Counted from the first letter of the stretch, positions 50,224-62,543 are shown. The stretch is 64,000 bases of DNA from Floccularia luteovirens (GCA_009739215.1 VSJF01000012.1:1054001-1118000); one strand, 5' to 3'. Notes: generated by a model not told the origin, from the sequence alone. Translations and numbers: made by a program.

Positions 50224-53200
50224 TTAAGGTTGGGGTTGTGGCCAAATGTCAGTGACAGTTCTTCGACGCTCCCTTCCCCCTGAGGCTTGTATCGTTGAAG
50301 CGGCACTTCTGTCCGCGGGATGCACTGTATTTGTACGATCTCGCGAGGTTGTCGAACCTTCTAGGGACATGCGCATTCCGGAACGCACACCAACAGTCTT
50401 ACGTCTTCCTGTACCTCGTTCGTTTTCTAAGCTAGTATGAGTCTCCTCCCCATTTCCTTCTACATTGGAACTCGAAGAAATCGATCTCATTCGCTCACTA
50501 TCTTGCTGCTGAAGCCCACTCAAGGTAGACACAGAAACCGTTGAAGGCCGCGAGAACGTTACTTGAGAGCGCGTGGATTTATCAGATGCGGTTCGAGAAA
50601 GAGAGAATGTCATTCGTTCTGGAGAATTTGATACAGTATGTGGAGTGAGAGCTGTCGTTGCGTTGCTTGGAGTAGTGATCACGGGGAAGGCGGCACGAAC
50701 GGTGGAAATCGATGCCATAGGTAGTTTGCGCCGTTCAGAACGATCACGTTCCTTAAGAGGCTGAGTGCTTCCTATTGCAGGGAGGTTTTGGCGAAGTGTT
50801 CCTTCTGATGGGAGAGTAGGTATAGGTTTCGGTATAGTAGGCAAAGCCCTAATACCTGGCATAGGCACATTGCGATTCCTGGATGCAGGCGTTGGTGACG
50901 GTTCGTACTGCTGGGTTCGCAGTGTAGATTGAGAATCGGATGGGACTATCCCATTTGCAGCAGCAACTGCAGCATCCATTTGTTGCTCGCGTTGTTCTCG
51001 GGGAGTAAAAAGTCTTCTCATAGATCCAGATGTTTGGGGACCTGGATTTGATGTCAGACCACGCGATGGCGTCTCCTGATAACGTTCTGCTTCTCGATCT
51101 CGTAATGACTGTAACACAGGGGATGCCCTCATGCTTGCCATACCATCTGCCTTCAAGGGGCCACTAGTAAGCCTTCTTAGCGTTTCTTCCCTTTCCCTGT
51201 CTCGGTCTTCCGTAGCTTCCCAACTCCGTCGTGAGTCCAAACTCCTGCGAGAATTGCCGCTAACAGCACTGCCAGTAACATCTGGACTGGCCCTGATCTT
51301 TAGTGATTCTTCGTCGCCAAGACTAACACTTCGGCCATGTCCATTGGTGTTTGAAGAGATATCGCCCGGAACTCGAGCCATGTTATAATCACGCATCACT
51401 TTACCCAGGCCAAGCAATAGACCGGTAACGCCCCGTACAAGTTCGTCAGCTGCCCTCAAACCTTCACGATAATCCCCGCCTACCCGCCTCCATACATTAC
51501 CAATCTCCCGACCGAGTATAGGGTTATCTGCAACTTCGGCATCAATCTGCGCCTCCAGGGCGCGACTTGTACCAGCCCTCATCATGTTATTGAGTCGCTC
51601 GGCAGCATGTGTAACATTTTGCGCATTGAAGACGAGGTCTGCGCGACTCGACATTCCTCCTGCTCCGCTGCTCGACACGCCTAGATGGGGAATCTTTGAC
51701 AAGCTAGACTCGAACATAGTTAAGCTCTCAAGCATCAATTTCGTATGCTCTCTCTGCGGCTTTTGGTGTAAAGTCAGTTGATTGGATGTCGTTTCATTGG
51801 TTTGTCCATTAAATCTTCGACCATCGACTGGACTGGTGTATGCTTCTTGCGAAAGTCGTTGTGTATCATAATAGCTCGCGGAAGAAGCGGCACGATCTTG
51901 TACATGTTCTCTTCTACTAGTTGATGGCTCTCGGTTGGTCACGAAAAGATCCCTATCCTTGTTGACAAGGGGGAATGAGCTCTTATATTGTCTAAGGGAA
52001 GGCCCTTCTCCGAGGTCCTGCCTGTGCTCGTTTCCAGACTCGTTCTTATCAGGATATGAGTAGACTGCCATAGAAGTCGCTGCTCTGGGTGGAACTCCTT
52101 CTCCTCTAGTCCGCTCATCGGGGGCCCCAAATGCTCGACGCCTCCCTGCATCAAGTGTATGATCTGCAACCCATTCGGTTCTCCTGTCTCGACCAGCAAA
52201 CATATTCTCTGGACTGACGTCTTCCTTTCTCTTGCTCAGACCTGCCGCTCTGAAACTCTCACCAATAAGACTGCGTCCCCCAGGATGCATTACCAAAGCA
52301 CTCTCAGCACTGCCGGCTCGTAAACTTTGCCGCCGACCACCAGTATATGAAGGATTATCATGAGACTGGGAGGCACGATCAACTGTACTAGGACCACTCC
52401 TTCGCACTTCACGAACAGTCGAGGAGCGGCGTGGGCCATTTGATGGAGTTTGCCGAAAGGGAGTAACAGGGTCCAACGGGCGCTAGATTAGGAGACATAA
52501 GATACACCGGGTCTGGTTATGGAAATCAAAAAGGACACACCTGCCCGCTTGTATGGCTTCCTGATTCAGGATCTGTTTGCTTGTTACCATTCCCTAAATC
52601 CATCATAAATTCTTTTGGAAGCGGTCCCCTCTTGCGAGCGCCTAAAGGACTTCTCCTGGATGAGGCAACAGCCGCTAGTGCATTTTGAGTAATGACATCC
52701 ACCCCGCGTCTAGATTCCTGAAATTTACGCCTTGTTGTACCGTAATAAGACTCTGTCTCATCGTCCTCTTCAGTGAAATCCTGTAAGTAAGAGGTACTCG
52801 CCATAGATGCACGTTTCCTTCGTCGGCCAGAAGGACTCAGACTTGAGTTAGACATTCCTGAAGATGTTGATTGGCCTGAACGTATGCGGGCGGTGTCAGG
52901 GGAATCAGGAGCAGAAGTTTTCCTTAAGCGATTGATAATATTTGGTGATGGTGTAGCTGGAACTGGATCAGAAGGGGATGATATATGTGAAGGGAGGAAG
53001 GTGGTCGACGCGGACGTGAAATGATAATAAGACGAAGAATTTGACGGATTCCGCGAATTTGATGATGATGAATGGGAAGAGTATGTCGACGCCTGCATCG
53101 AAGTTGATTCGCGTTCTGTTTCTGAGCCAGACAGGGGTTGATCTTGAGATGATACTCCTGTAGAGTGGCGGAATGACCGGTGCTGTGAAAGGCGAGAAGA

Positions 53201-54014
53201 TGACGTTGAGGAGGTGTATGATGGCACTGGAGATGCTCGAGCTAATTGCCGTGATGGAGAAGGGGTACTTAGGCGGGAAATCGAAGAAAGTTTATCGAGA
53301 ACCTGATTAGTTGGTATATGCATACAAAGCTCATTTTGAGAGATATTAAAAGCAGCCAGAAATTCTGAAACGCACCTTCCTGTTGCGTTGAGCTAAGCTT
53401 TGAACTCGCTGTAGAGCTGATATATTTTCATTCGAAGTTTTTGAATTGGATGACAGCCTCTTATCCAATCTTGCTGTGTTTTCTTCATCCTGCCCATCAT
53501 CTCGGGTATTTTCTTGGTGATTGTGGTCATCTTCGTAGTCAGAGTAATCATTACTCGCACCACGCCCATGTGCTAGCCTGCTGTTGCTCCTGCTGGATGC
53601 CTCGCCATTACTGCGGGACAACGTTCTATCATGGGATGCAAAAGGTACTGAATGATGAGAGCTAGGACTTGGGCTAGCAGGGATGTCGTCGTCTTCACTA
53701 GGTTTACTGAGCGAAATAGGTCTTTTGCGCATCGCAATACTGCCCCTATCTCCTGTGCTCCCACTACCTGTGGAATTGGTTGCGGGAGGAGATGGGAGTC
53801 CAGATCCGACCGAACCAATGCTTGACCCTGGACTTAAGAGCTCCGGAAGATCTGGCAAAGCAGGCGGCGTTCCGTTGGTTGTGTAAGAAGCTTGTGGAGA
53901 CTGTGCAAGGTCAATGACGGTGTAGGAATTGTTTGCTATATTTGCGTTGCTACCAAGATAAATAGCAGACACAGGTCGACTTTGCTTAGCCTTGAGCGCG
54001 GGTCTTGGGGTCAT
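50224..54014 (-). CDS. Large Ser-rich disordered protein with a conserved helical core, unknown function
   Basis: Three long exons (from 54014 to about 53375, 53285 to about 52540, and about 52480 to 50224) splice into roughly 1,210 residues. Junctions read QRNRK-VLDKLSSISRLS and GSHTSGQ-RPLDPVTPF. Most of the protein is Ser, Pro, Arg and Thr-rich and probably disordered, with runs such as SSHSSSSNSRNPSNSSS and many SP/TP sites. One stretch differs: about 51370-51760 encodes ordered amphipathic helices (LMLESLTMFESSLSKIPHLG, AAERLNNMMRAGTSRALEAQ, and GLRAADELVRGVTGLLLGLG). No motif lets me name it. The composition is like that of fungal cell-cycle, cytoskeletal or polarity scaffolds, which is only a guess. 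Confidence 0.78.
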
Positions 54015-54817
54015 TTATGCTTTCGCTGAGAAAACAAACCCAATAAATGGGGTTGAACGATACCGCCGAGCTTTGTTGATTGGTAGACTGCAGAAAGAGT
54101 TGGAAATTACTGAAAGGACAACAGAATAAAGGAGAGGTTTTTGCAGCTAGCAAGGTGGCAGGGCATAAAAGACGCGAGCTCGTCGACCGCAGCGACGTGG
54201 AACGGTGTAGTTGGGTAGAGATGAAGAATCGTACGGAAGGAAGAAAAGCCAAGTGGAGGACGTCAACGATGAATTTTGCCAACAAGAGGTTCGTTCACAT
54301 GATGAATATTAATCTTCAATATTAATGTTAGACTTAGCTAACTCTTATTCACTTATCTAGTTAAATATTATTTATTTTCTCGACGACCGGAGACCTGTCG
54401 GCAAACAATTTAAGCAATCGCCGCGGTAGAAGAACTGTGGAGAAATCACTTTGTTCCTGACTTATCGCATCCAAAACTGTGGAATAACTCAGGGCAAGTG
54501 AAGATGGCAAGATAGCCTTGATGACTGACCTACCAAGTCTCGGGCATTGGTTGTGATGAATTTCCCTGACAAACCTACTTTTGAACACGCTCTCTACACG
54601 TGTGCCGTCTAAATCCAGTTTTCGCCCGCCAACTATATGGATTGCAAGCTCGCCGTACTCCGGCCATGGTTAACCCCATTTCCCTTCTGCCCGAACCCGA
54701 CACCCCATTATAACTTATAAAAGTCTATAAAGCCAAATCAGTTACACACCCCTCCACTGCACCGTCCTCGAAACATCTCTGTACGCCATCAGAAATCTTT
54801 CCTCACACACGCTTACA
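54015..54817. promoter_or_regulatory. Divergent promoter region with TATA box of the NTF2-fold gene
   Basis: About 800 bases between divergent genes. TATAAAAG at 54716-54723 lies 95 bases before the ATG at 54818 and is followed by a C-rich leader, so a strong, regulated promoter is likely. Open frames near 54080-54325 and 54361-54588 are short and unrecognised. Confidence 0.55.
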
Positions 54818-55370
54818 ATGCCCGCCACATACAATAACGAGCAGCTTCTCTCAGTTAGCGATTCCTTCTTCATTGCACTCGCTTCAAATACTCCTCCGCT
54901 ACGTCTGCTATCGTTTTTCTCAACAACATATCCTGTCGTTATACAGCATGCACCTGCAAACTGTCGCAATCCCCACACCTCTCGTCTATCAGGCTTAAAT
55001 GCTATCCGCTCGTACTTTGATATACTTGCAACCCACTGGACCCGCACAAACATGCACCGTCATTCCATCCGTACAGAAACTGACACAAGGCGTGTCATTG
55101 TTACTGCTAGCGTCACATGGATGTGGAAAAAAAGCGGTAGAAAATGGAATGAAGATTTTACCTGCACCCTTGATTACGATGAGAACTTAAAGATTTCAAG
55201 CTTCATCGTACGGACAGAATCAGGTCCTTCTACATGTGTAATGCGGGCAGTGGACTCTGAACCCGTACTCATGGAGAAGTCGTCCATGCAAGTTTCGGTC
55301 CGCGAGGTTTGCATCCCATACCTTATTCTGTCATTCTTGATCTCATGATCTTGCTTTCTTCCAGATGTGA
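54818..55370 (+). CDS. NTF2-like (SnoaL-type fold) small protein
   Basis: Exon 1 is 54818-55306 and, after a 58-nt intron, the second coding exon is just ATG TGA (55365-55370), so the protein is 164 residues ending VSVREM. The sequence has the layout of a cone-shaped NTF2 fold: an N-terminal helix (NEQLLSVSDSFFIALAS), a PVVIQHAPAN strand, LSGLNAIRSYFDILATHW, then beta strands TRRVIVTASVTWMWKKSG, WNEDFTCTLDYDENLKIS and SFIVRTESGPSTCVM. This pattern is common in fungal stand-alone NTF2-like proteins; the function is unknown. If the intron were retained, the tail would read through 13 different residues instead. Confidence 0.7.
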
Positions 55371-58300
55371 AGAACTTTTCTTGTGAACATCGGCTGTGTT
55401 CGGCCTCGGCTTACCCTTTCAGACCCTAACTCATTTCATAGTCCATGACTTACGTGCTTTTATTTACCTCCCCGAGTTGACCCCACCAAAACTTCACCAC
55501 CTCATCTACCCCATATCTAGCTTGATCCCTCTATTGCTCGTATCACCAGCTCATTCCCGTGCAAAAATGCTGTCAATCACCCATGTTGAAGTATTTACCC
55601 TGCTCGGAAGAGTTGAAATATACCCTAGAAAGTACTGCTACCTGCACATCACGTATAGCCTCTATCTGACATATATTGTAATTAAGACTGCACACCAAAT
55701 GGACTGGTAAATTACGCAAAATATTTGTACGACATCTGTTGTTTCCCTTCCATATCAGCTGGTTTTCTATGTAAAATTAGTAGCTTGCATTTACAGCATG
55801 CCTTAACCAACTCTTGTTTCGGAAATGCCCGCGGATGTGTTCTCCATTAACACAACTTCCAGTCAATTTGCTCACATGGACAGACGGTGAGTATCCGCCA
55901 GAGCTCGGGCTTCCCTTCGGTCGGTCTCGCGATAAATGCTTCTAATCATGCGTGCGGCTATCTCCCCCTTACCCGGCAACATATCCAAATAACACGACTG
56001 TCATCGGGCATTCCTAATATCAACACTCTCCAGCCAGCAACCACATGAGTATCTGATCTGTAAATCAATCCTGGCCAGCGTGTTATAGGTACCAAAGAAT
56101 TTATGAGTAATTCACAGCTCGCTGGGTTGCAAATGACATACCCGACGGGTTTCCATAAGCTGACTGACGACATCGGATCTGTCTCCAAACACGTATGACG
56201 ATCATGATCTAATTCATCGCTTCCCTCGGCTAACATTTTGTGTGTTATTATCAAAAACTCTTCACGTAGGCGAGGCCCAAGCTTAACCGAAAATCAAGCG
56301 TTTTCTCCACGAAGGTCCGGCGTTTGTACTCGGGATCAGCATAAGCTGACATCAAAGCTCACCTATAGTACCTACAGGGCAAAAAGATGACTTCAGGTTC
56401 AGCCTTCTTGAAAATCTGACTAGAGAATTGTGGTAACATTAATCCCCACAGTCTTTAAGTACTCCGATCAGTGGAGAGAAATTATATCCCGGACTATCAG
56501 TTTGACATTTTTGCATATACAACGCTGGCACGAGACCAGCAACAACAATGTACAAGGCTGTTAAAAGTCCCTTCACGCTGCCGATCACGGTGTTGTTGCT
56601 CGCCCACCTTCTCAGCTTGAACGCCACATTGAACGTATTTGTTTCGATACCTTTCCTGGCCCGACTCGGAGACATGCCATAAGATAGGCCGTGTATAGCG
56701 GATCGGTTTTTCGCAGTTTCAAGAACATTCGGAGTAAGGAAGGTTGCTCCCCTGATCTCAGCTCTTCCTAGAAGGACATTCATTGCCCCGACCTTTTCTA
56801 TATACAAAGTTCTTGTCGGCTGTATCTTCCCTCGTTCCGTTTCCTATATACAGTGCCAAAATCAGACACCACACCACCACCGCGTTCCAGGTTAAATTCT
56901 GTGAAAGAAAAAACTCAATTGAAAGTCATGTCTTGAGTAAGCTTCTCAAATTCCACTTGGCCAGGACTGCTAAAGTTTAGTATCGCGGAAAACTTATGTT
57001 TCTTTCACCGCTAATTGCGCCCTGATCGCTCCAACCCCACTGACCAATAGATATCTTTTTTTGTAAAGAAGTACGGAGTTCTTAACTTATGCTGGCAACT
57101 CCTATTTAGGAACGACAATTAACCACCATCAAAGGGAGCTTTTATTTTGAGCAACGTTCTATTTTGATTTTATTTAATATAGGTTAGAAGAGACCAAGTT
57201 CTCGAGATCTACAACTGTTAACTTGCTCATATCACATCTAATGAAATACGTCCTCTATAAGAGATTTTTAATGATTACATGTTTGAGCCCCATTTCTGCA
57301 GACTGTATGTCCGCGGCGACTTACGGCAATCAGTACTTTGTTATCGTTTCATCACGAGTGTGTATCAGGTAATTGTATAACCATCAGTACCATGCTACGC
57401 CTGCTGGAGGAAATGAACGCTGAAGGGATTGTAACTGTCGTTGATCCACGGATTTGATATAATTTTACCGAAACGAACGGTCACAGGCGTTCTTCTCCAA
57501 ACTCTCTCCCCGAGCCCCTAGCGTCGCTAGGATCTGGCAGCCTATAATTCAATAGTTTAGATGAAATCCCTGGTCCAGACATATCTGCTTGTCTGTCGCG
57601 CAATTATTAGCATTGATTAAGTTAAGTTCTAGGCCTGTCAAGTCCGACAAGGACAATTTCGTTACCTTTTATTTTGAGAAATTACAAGATATATTTAATC
57701 AAGTTGCAAATGTTTAGCATGCAGCTATTCTATATACAACCAGAGTTTGCTGTAAAAGTAAGTGTACTTCTAGATTCATGTTTTTGGAATGGCTCTTTTT
57801 AAATAGTCAGAAACGAGTCGCAGCAAAGAGTTGATAATTAACCCAAAAAATATATTTCACAATCGATGGAACATTTCAAGTGAGTTGAAGCCATAGCTGA
57901 TTGCCATTAATTTTGAAAGGACCAAAGCCAGCAGTTCAAAACATGGTTGAGAGCGCTGATATCCCCTCCGGGCCGGCGATAAGATACTAAAAATAGAAAA
58001 GAGTGTACAATTGTCCTCGTTGTCAAACACGTTCATGACACTTGGAATGTACGTGGGCGGGTACGGGTAGTTGCGTTACTGCATTGGTAAAGACAATTGC
58101 AGCACATATGCCCCCATGTATTCCAAGCATGCATTCTATCTATAAACAAGTTATTCATATATGCAGTTGAAATTGGTATACACATTGCGAAAAGTCTCTG
58201 TACCCTTAGGGTGTTCGGATCGAGATGTGTAAACCCCCGATACTATATCTATGATACAGGTGATAATGCTATGTCCTGGAAGCAATAAATTTACACTGAT

Positions 58301-58528
58301 AATTGATTCAACACTAGTGCAATTATGCATGACTCTTCATTTGAACAACTCGACATAAAATATGATAAATTATACATTCAGTAGATATGCGTGCTATTAG
58401 ATCATGGCAGCGTAACGGTATCATATACTTGTACCTGTTCAAAGTGTGGGTATTGGTTCCGCAGTACTTGATACGTGAGTGCAATCTCTCTAATAAATGC
58501 TATGTGTCTATAAATAATGGCATACTTT
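55371..58528. other. Gene-poor, AT-rich stretch of about 3.2 kb
   Basis: The longest gene-free region of the window. Apart from a decayed acetyl-CoA-carboxylase-like fragment near 55950-56200 (listed separately) I recognise no gene. The minus-strand frame at 56439-56807 (122 codons) has no family resemblance and no splice context. From about 57000 to 58400 open frames are very short and the sequence is AT-rich. No terminal repeats or transposase fragments were recognised by eye, but an old degraded element is possible. Confidence 0.45.
55950..56200 (+). pseudogene. Decayed carboxyltransferase fragment, acetyl-CoA carboxylase-like
   Basis: Plus-strand conceptual translation gives YLPLTRQHIQITRLSSGIPN, interrupted by a stop-containing stretch that may be an old intron, and then GTKEFMSNSQLAGLQMTYPT and GFHKLTDDIGSV. 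This follows the order of the eukaryotic acetyl-CoA carboxylase carboxyltransferase segment (YLxRLGQRxIQ..., G-x-EV/F-x-S-x-x-QLGG-x-QIM, NGVxHLTxxDDLxG). There is no open frame beyond it and no flanking carboxylase domains. The match was made by eye and is weak, so chance cannot be ruled out. Confidence 0.4.
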
Positions 58529-59842
58529 CTATGAGACAGAAAGGAGTGGCAAAATGATGAACGCAAAGATAGGAACAATGGCTGTGATACCCCAAAACCG
58601 AGGAGGGGTTGGTCTCCAAGCAGCTCTGTTACAAACAATCATTATTGGTTCAAGGTAAATATTCATAGCAGATTTTATCACTCACGAATCAACAGGCTTA
58701 GCAGTGATATGAACCTCGAGAACTGCTACCAAGCCATCAGTCGAGTTGATGTTTGCCAGGCCAACCGTAATATTATGATTGATCCCATCATTAGTATTTG
58801 GAAGTAAACCCGTTTGATATTCTATACTGCTTTGATAGGTGTAGTTTGCAAATGATGTTGTTCCGGAATACGTTAGAGTTGCATTAGCTTCCGTTAAGTT
58901 AGCACTCAGAATGTCTGATCCTGTAATATTCCCGATAAGCCAATCACTAGGCAGTAGTTGAGCAAAAAATGTGGAAATAAGAATATAAGTTACTTACCGA
59001 CCCAAGTTGTAACCATTTGGTATGATGTCGTGTTGTTCTGAACAAGAATATTAAAATCCATGTAAGGAGTGACTACGATGACGTATCATACCAGCAATGG
59101 GCTTCTCGTATGAAGCTGCAATAAATATTGCCCCACTAATTGTCAATATTTGAGACCAGCCCCATCAGAAATCAATTTGATACACATACGAGTTAGCTTG
59201 GGGTCCATCTTGTACCCAATAACGGAAGTGATTTCCCCCTTGCACTGTCTCCTTACACGAACCAAATTCCGCATCGCCATAGTTCCACCTGATTACGCCA
59301 GTCTCGTTTTCTGTGAGCTGTTGACTGAGCATGATGCAAAAGAAAAAGGGTTGTATTAAACGCACTGTAACCATTACCGTCACCAAGATTAGCTGCCTGA
59401 TCAGATCCTGAATGTTGTCCAAGGCATTCTCCTGAGAATCCCAAAGAACTGGTCACTTCAGCCAGAATATTCTGGTCAAAAATAAAAAGTACGTACAAGA
59501 AATAATTTCTCAGACCTCCGTCGTCCTCAGAATCCACCAAAATTTGTGGGTCTGAGTTCCCTGAAATGATAATATTTATGGGTTCCCCTTGGCCCATCGG
59601 AAATGTCACTGGAATTTGCTAAGATAGTTGAATATAAGTTTGGAAATAAAAAATTGGAAAGCAATATTCACTGTCAACATGCTCCCGCCAGTGTCCATTG
59701 GGACGTGGAAACCATTAGGTGGAACAGATCTCTGTGGCGCTGAGCTGCTGGAACGTCGTGATAATCTCGTGTTGGGAATCTCAAGGCCGGAGCTGAGAAC
59801 TGAAGTAGAAAATGAAAGAGTATAAAGTAATGTCGAAAACAT
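58529..59842 (-). CDS. Secretory-pathway protein with C-terminal membrane segment, unknown function
   Basis: The N-terminus MFSTLLYTLSFSTSVLSSGL is a signal peptide. A Ser/Arg/Pro-rich propeptide-like part follows, then after introns FPMGQGEPINIIISGNSDPQ, GGLRNYFLYVLFIF, EVTSSLGFSGECLGQHSG, NETGVIRWNYGDAEFGSC, GGNHFRYWVQDGP and GAIFIAASYEKPIAEQHDII, PNGYNLGRDWLIGN, and ANLTEANATLTYSG. The last exon encodes WRPTPPRFWGITAIVPIFAF plus a short hydrophobic end, so one C-terminal membrane segment (or a GPI-type signal) is likely. Several N-x-S/T sites are present. I recall closely similar NHFRYW...PNGYNLGRDWL proteins in many Agaricomycetes without any assigned role. The stop is at 58529. Confidence 0.82.
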
Positions 59843-60356
59843 TGTGAAGAGTCTAACGTTTGATAATGATGATAAAGAAGAAAGGAAAAGAAAAGATGGA
59901 AAGTATAATGCAGACGATGCCGCCAGGGTTGTTTAAAGGGGCGGCCCGAGATCAGCATATGTTCAACGCTTTATTGGTAAGACTAACACAGCATTTGGTT
60001 AGATTCCGGGCGTTGGTAGTCTAGTCGCTAACTTGCACTGCAAGGAAACCGGAATTATTGCTACGGGCATAGCACCATACCTGGGAACAATAGTATATTT
60101 GTCTGCAATACTTCTCATTGTAGTGCATACCATAGCATATCGCTTAGACTCGCCAAGCTTAGCTTGAGTCTTATCTGGAATGTTCCAAGTGAAGGTACAC
60201 AGGGCTCAACTATTAGAAACATGTGCGATAGAGTGTGTAGATAAACCATGCATGAAATACACATGCTAAGGTCGTGTACTTGGTACATACTTCAAGCCAA
60301 GTTGGTCTTTGATGACACGCGAATACAGCTCGGAGATACATACATGTAAGATTCTA
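59843..60356. other. Intergenic, promoter side of the secretory protein and eIF3i 3' region
   Basis: About 510 bases between two minus-strand genes. It contains the promoter of the secretory protein (right of 59842) and the eIF3i 3' UTR. No TATA box could be placed confidently. No gene, RNA or repeat is seen. Confidence 0.45.
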
Positions 60357-61748
60357 TTAATCTGCTATCTCAAGGTCACCGTAAGGTTTAGCGCTGAAGT
60401 AGGAATCATCGTAGTGATGTACGCGAACAAAACCATCCTCTCCACCCGATGCGTAGCAAGTCCCAGCAGGATGCACAGCAATACTAAGAGATAGGTTGGG
60501 TAAAAATATCTCTACCATGGTTCGGAGACTTACGTGTTGATGGGACCGAAATGTCCTTTCACTCTTCCTACTTCCTCTTCGAAAACTTTATGCCAAAACC
60601 GTGTTTCAAACTTTCCTTGGCGCCTTGACGTTGTCGTTACGCTCATTGCTTCTTGCCCACCTCCAAGAAGGACCTGTGGATGGGGAATCTAATGCTAAGA
60701 ATAGCCGTTTCCAAGGAAGTAGTCTTACATATGGTTTGTTCGGCGCCAAAGCAGCACTATTTAAAGGCGTTTCTGTGGTGTAGGTCTTGATCACCATTAG
60801 ATTTTTGATGTCATGTATCTGCGGATATAATTGGTCAGAGATACCAGAGGAAGAACTCAAGGCGGCATACTCGGGCACTCTTATCTTTACTGCTGGTGAT
60901 GCAGTATGTTCTGTCCTTACTCATTTGCAGGTCAGTGACGACGTCGCTATGTGCCCGCTCGTTGTTGTCTATTTCGTCCCCGGTTTTTACGTTGAACAGA
61001 GCCACTTTTCCAGACTCATGACCAGTAATAATAACATTAGGAGTCAATGTAAAGGCACACACAGTTGCCTTCGACCCGATTGGATTGAACATAAATAGTG
61101 GCTCCTCTGATTCTGTATACAAGTGTAAGGTAGTATCTTAGTATGAAAAAAGGGATAGATGGCAGCTCACGTTTTGTTCCATCCCCTTCCCGATTGATGT
61201 TAAACACTCTGATGGCACATTGGAATCCCATGCGCTGCTCTGTAATGCATACTACTTGTGTGCCATTTTCCTTGAAGGCGACGCTCTTTACTGCAGTCGG
61301 GAACTCCCAAGTGTATAAGCATTTGCCATTCGATACTGACCACAATCTTAATGTGTTATCGGCAGCGCCAGAGACCAGAAATCTTGATTCAACTACATGA
61401 AGTCGCTGAAATTCTAAAATCCATCTTCAAGAGACTTTAAGATCAAAATGACTCACGATCTACATCGACTGTCCACACTGTTCCATTATGACCTTCATAT
61501 GTCCCCAGTCTTTCCCCATTATGCGAGAACCAAACGTTGATGACATTGTCTTTTGAACACGAGAATAAAAGATCTCCTTCCGCGTTAAATTTGATCTGTG
61601 TTAATGATCGCTCATGACCTGTGGGGGCAATTAAATACGGTGAAAAATGCGAAACTTCAAGGGGTATATTTACCTTGTAGAAGAATGGGCCTCTGTATAT
61701 ATGATGAAATGGATTCCTGGACGAGAGGCTATGATAATAACTCACCAT
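60357..61748 (-). CDS. Translation initiation factor eIF3 subunit i (Tif34)
   Basis: eIF3i is a seven-bladed WD40 protein of the eIF3 core that helps assemble the 43S preinitiation complex. The protein starts [18 protein letters not shown], the conserved eIF3i N-terminus. Repeats seen: [120 protein letters not shown], and [20 protein letters not shown] ending [20 protein letters not shown]. The length is about 335 residues, as in other species. The first coding exon is only the ATG (61746-61748); a 19-nt exon (61674-61692) follows. The stop is at 60357-60359. Confidence 0.94.
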
Positions 61749-62543
61749 TTTATCACCTCCTGAAAACTTTTTAGATGCCAAAAGAGAAGATGATAATTTT
61801 CTAGGTCACGTGGTTTGATATTGGTCTCAAACTTCAAGTCAAAAATAATTTATTGGAATATATCTTTCTTTTTCGTTATCATATATATTCTTCCATCGCA
61901 AGGATGCACCCCGATTACATGCTTCGATACATGGGCGACCGGTTCGATCAGTTTGAGCTGTTGACGAGCTCATAATGGGTTAATATTTCTAATGAGTGCG
62001 TGTCACAGTTTTTATCCCAAGTCTAACCTAATACACATGCAAGAGTGAGGTCCCTGATATCATAAAACAAAATTTGGGTTGCCTAGTGGAAAACTTCTGA
62101 GGGTGGAGTCAGAGGGCCGATAGGAGAAGAATCGGAGTATTGTTTTGACAACTCCTACCAAACACAAAATAGGTCGAACGAACACCTACCACATCGGCTT
62201 GTTCGCAAGTTAGCATGTAGTGTTCCTATTTCAGTCGAAGACACAGGTTTTCTATTTCCCAAGGATACAGCCCTTCCTTGCTAAAAGAGCAAGAAGGATT
62301 ACGGCCAGAGGCTGCATACACGTGTATACTTCATGTTTTCTTCATGTACCCCGACCCAAGTACAAAGGGAACTCAAAGCACTTTCCTTGGACTATCTCCG
62401 GTTCTTTGACTTTCGCGATGCACCTCCATCTCCTAAATCCTACCCATAAGCTACGACTTCTTTCAAGATGGCTATTTCAAAGATCAAAGCGGTCGTTTAC
62501 GATTGCCGAATCTAGAGAAACCTTCCCTGTTTTACGAGAAGAA
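61749..62543. promoter_or_regulatory. Divergent promoter region, eIF3i and BTB gene
   Basis: About 800 bases between divergent starts. An open frame at 62220-62693 continues in frame into the BTB protein, so a longer BTB N-terminus is formally possible, but its sequence has no domain features. No clear TATA box is identified on either side. Confidence 0.4.

Noticed and set aside
56439..56807. Minus-strand 122-codon open frame in the gene desert
   Set aside because: No family resemblance, no splice continuation and no promoter context; probably random.
59472..59496. Intron-like GTACGT...CCAG within the secretory protein gene
   Set aside because: At about 25 nt it is too short to be spliced, and the reading frame stays open through it.
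62220..62543. Longer N-terminus for the BTB protein from an in-frame upstream Met
   Set aside because: The added 108 residues have no domain features and the sequence has promoter-like composition; MKHHSPVQ at 62544 fits the usual start of such proteins.
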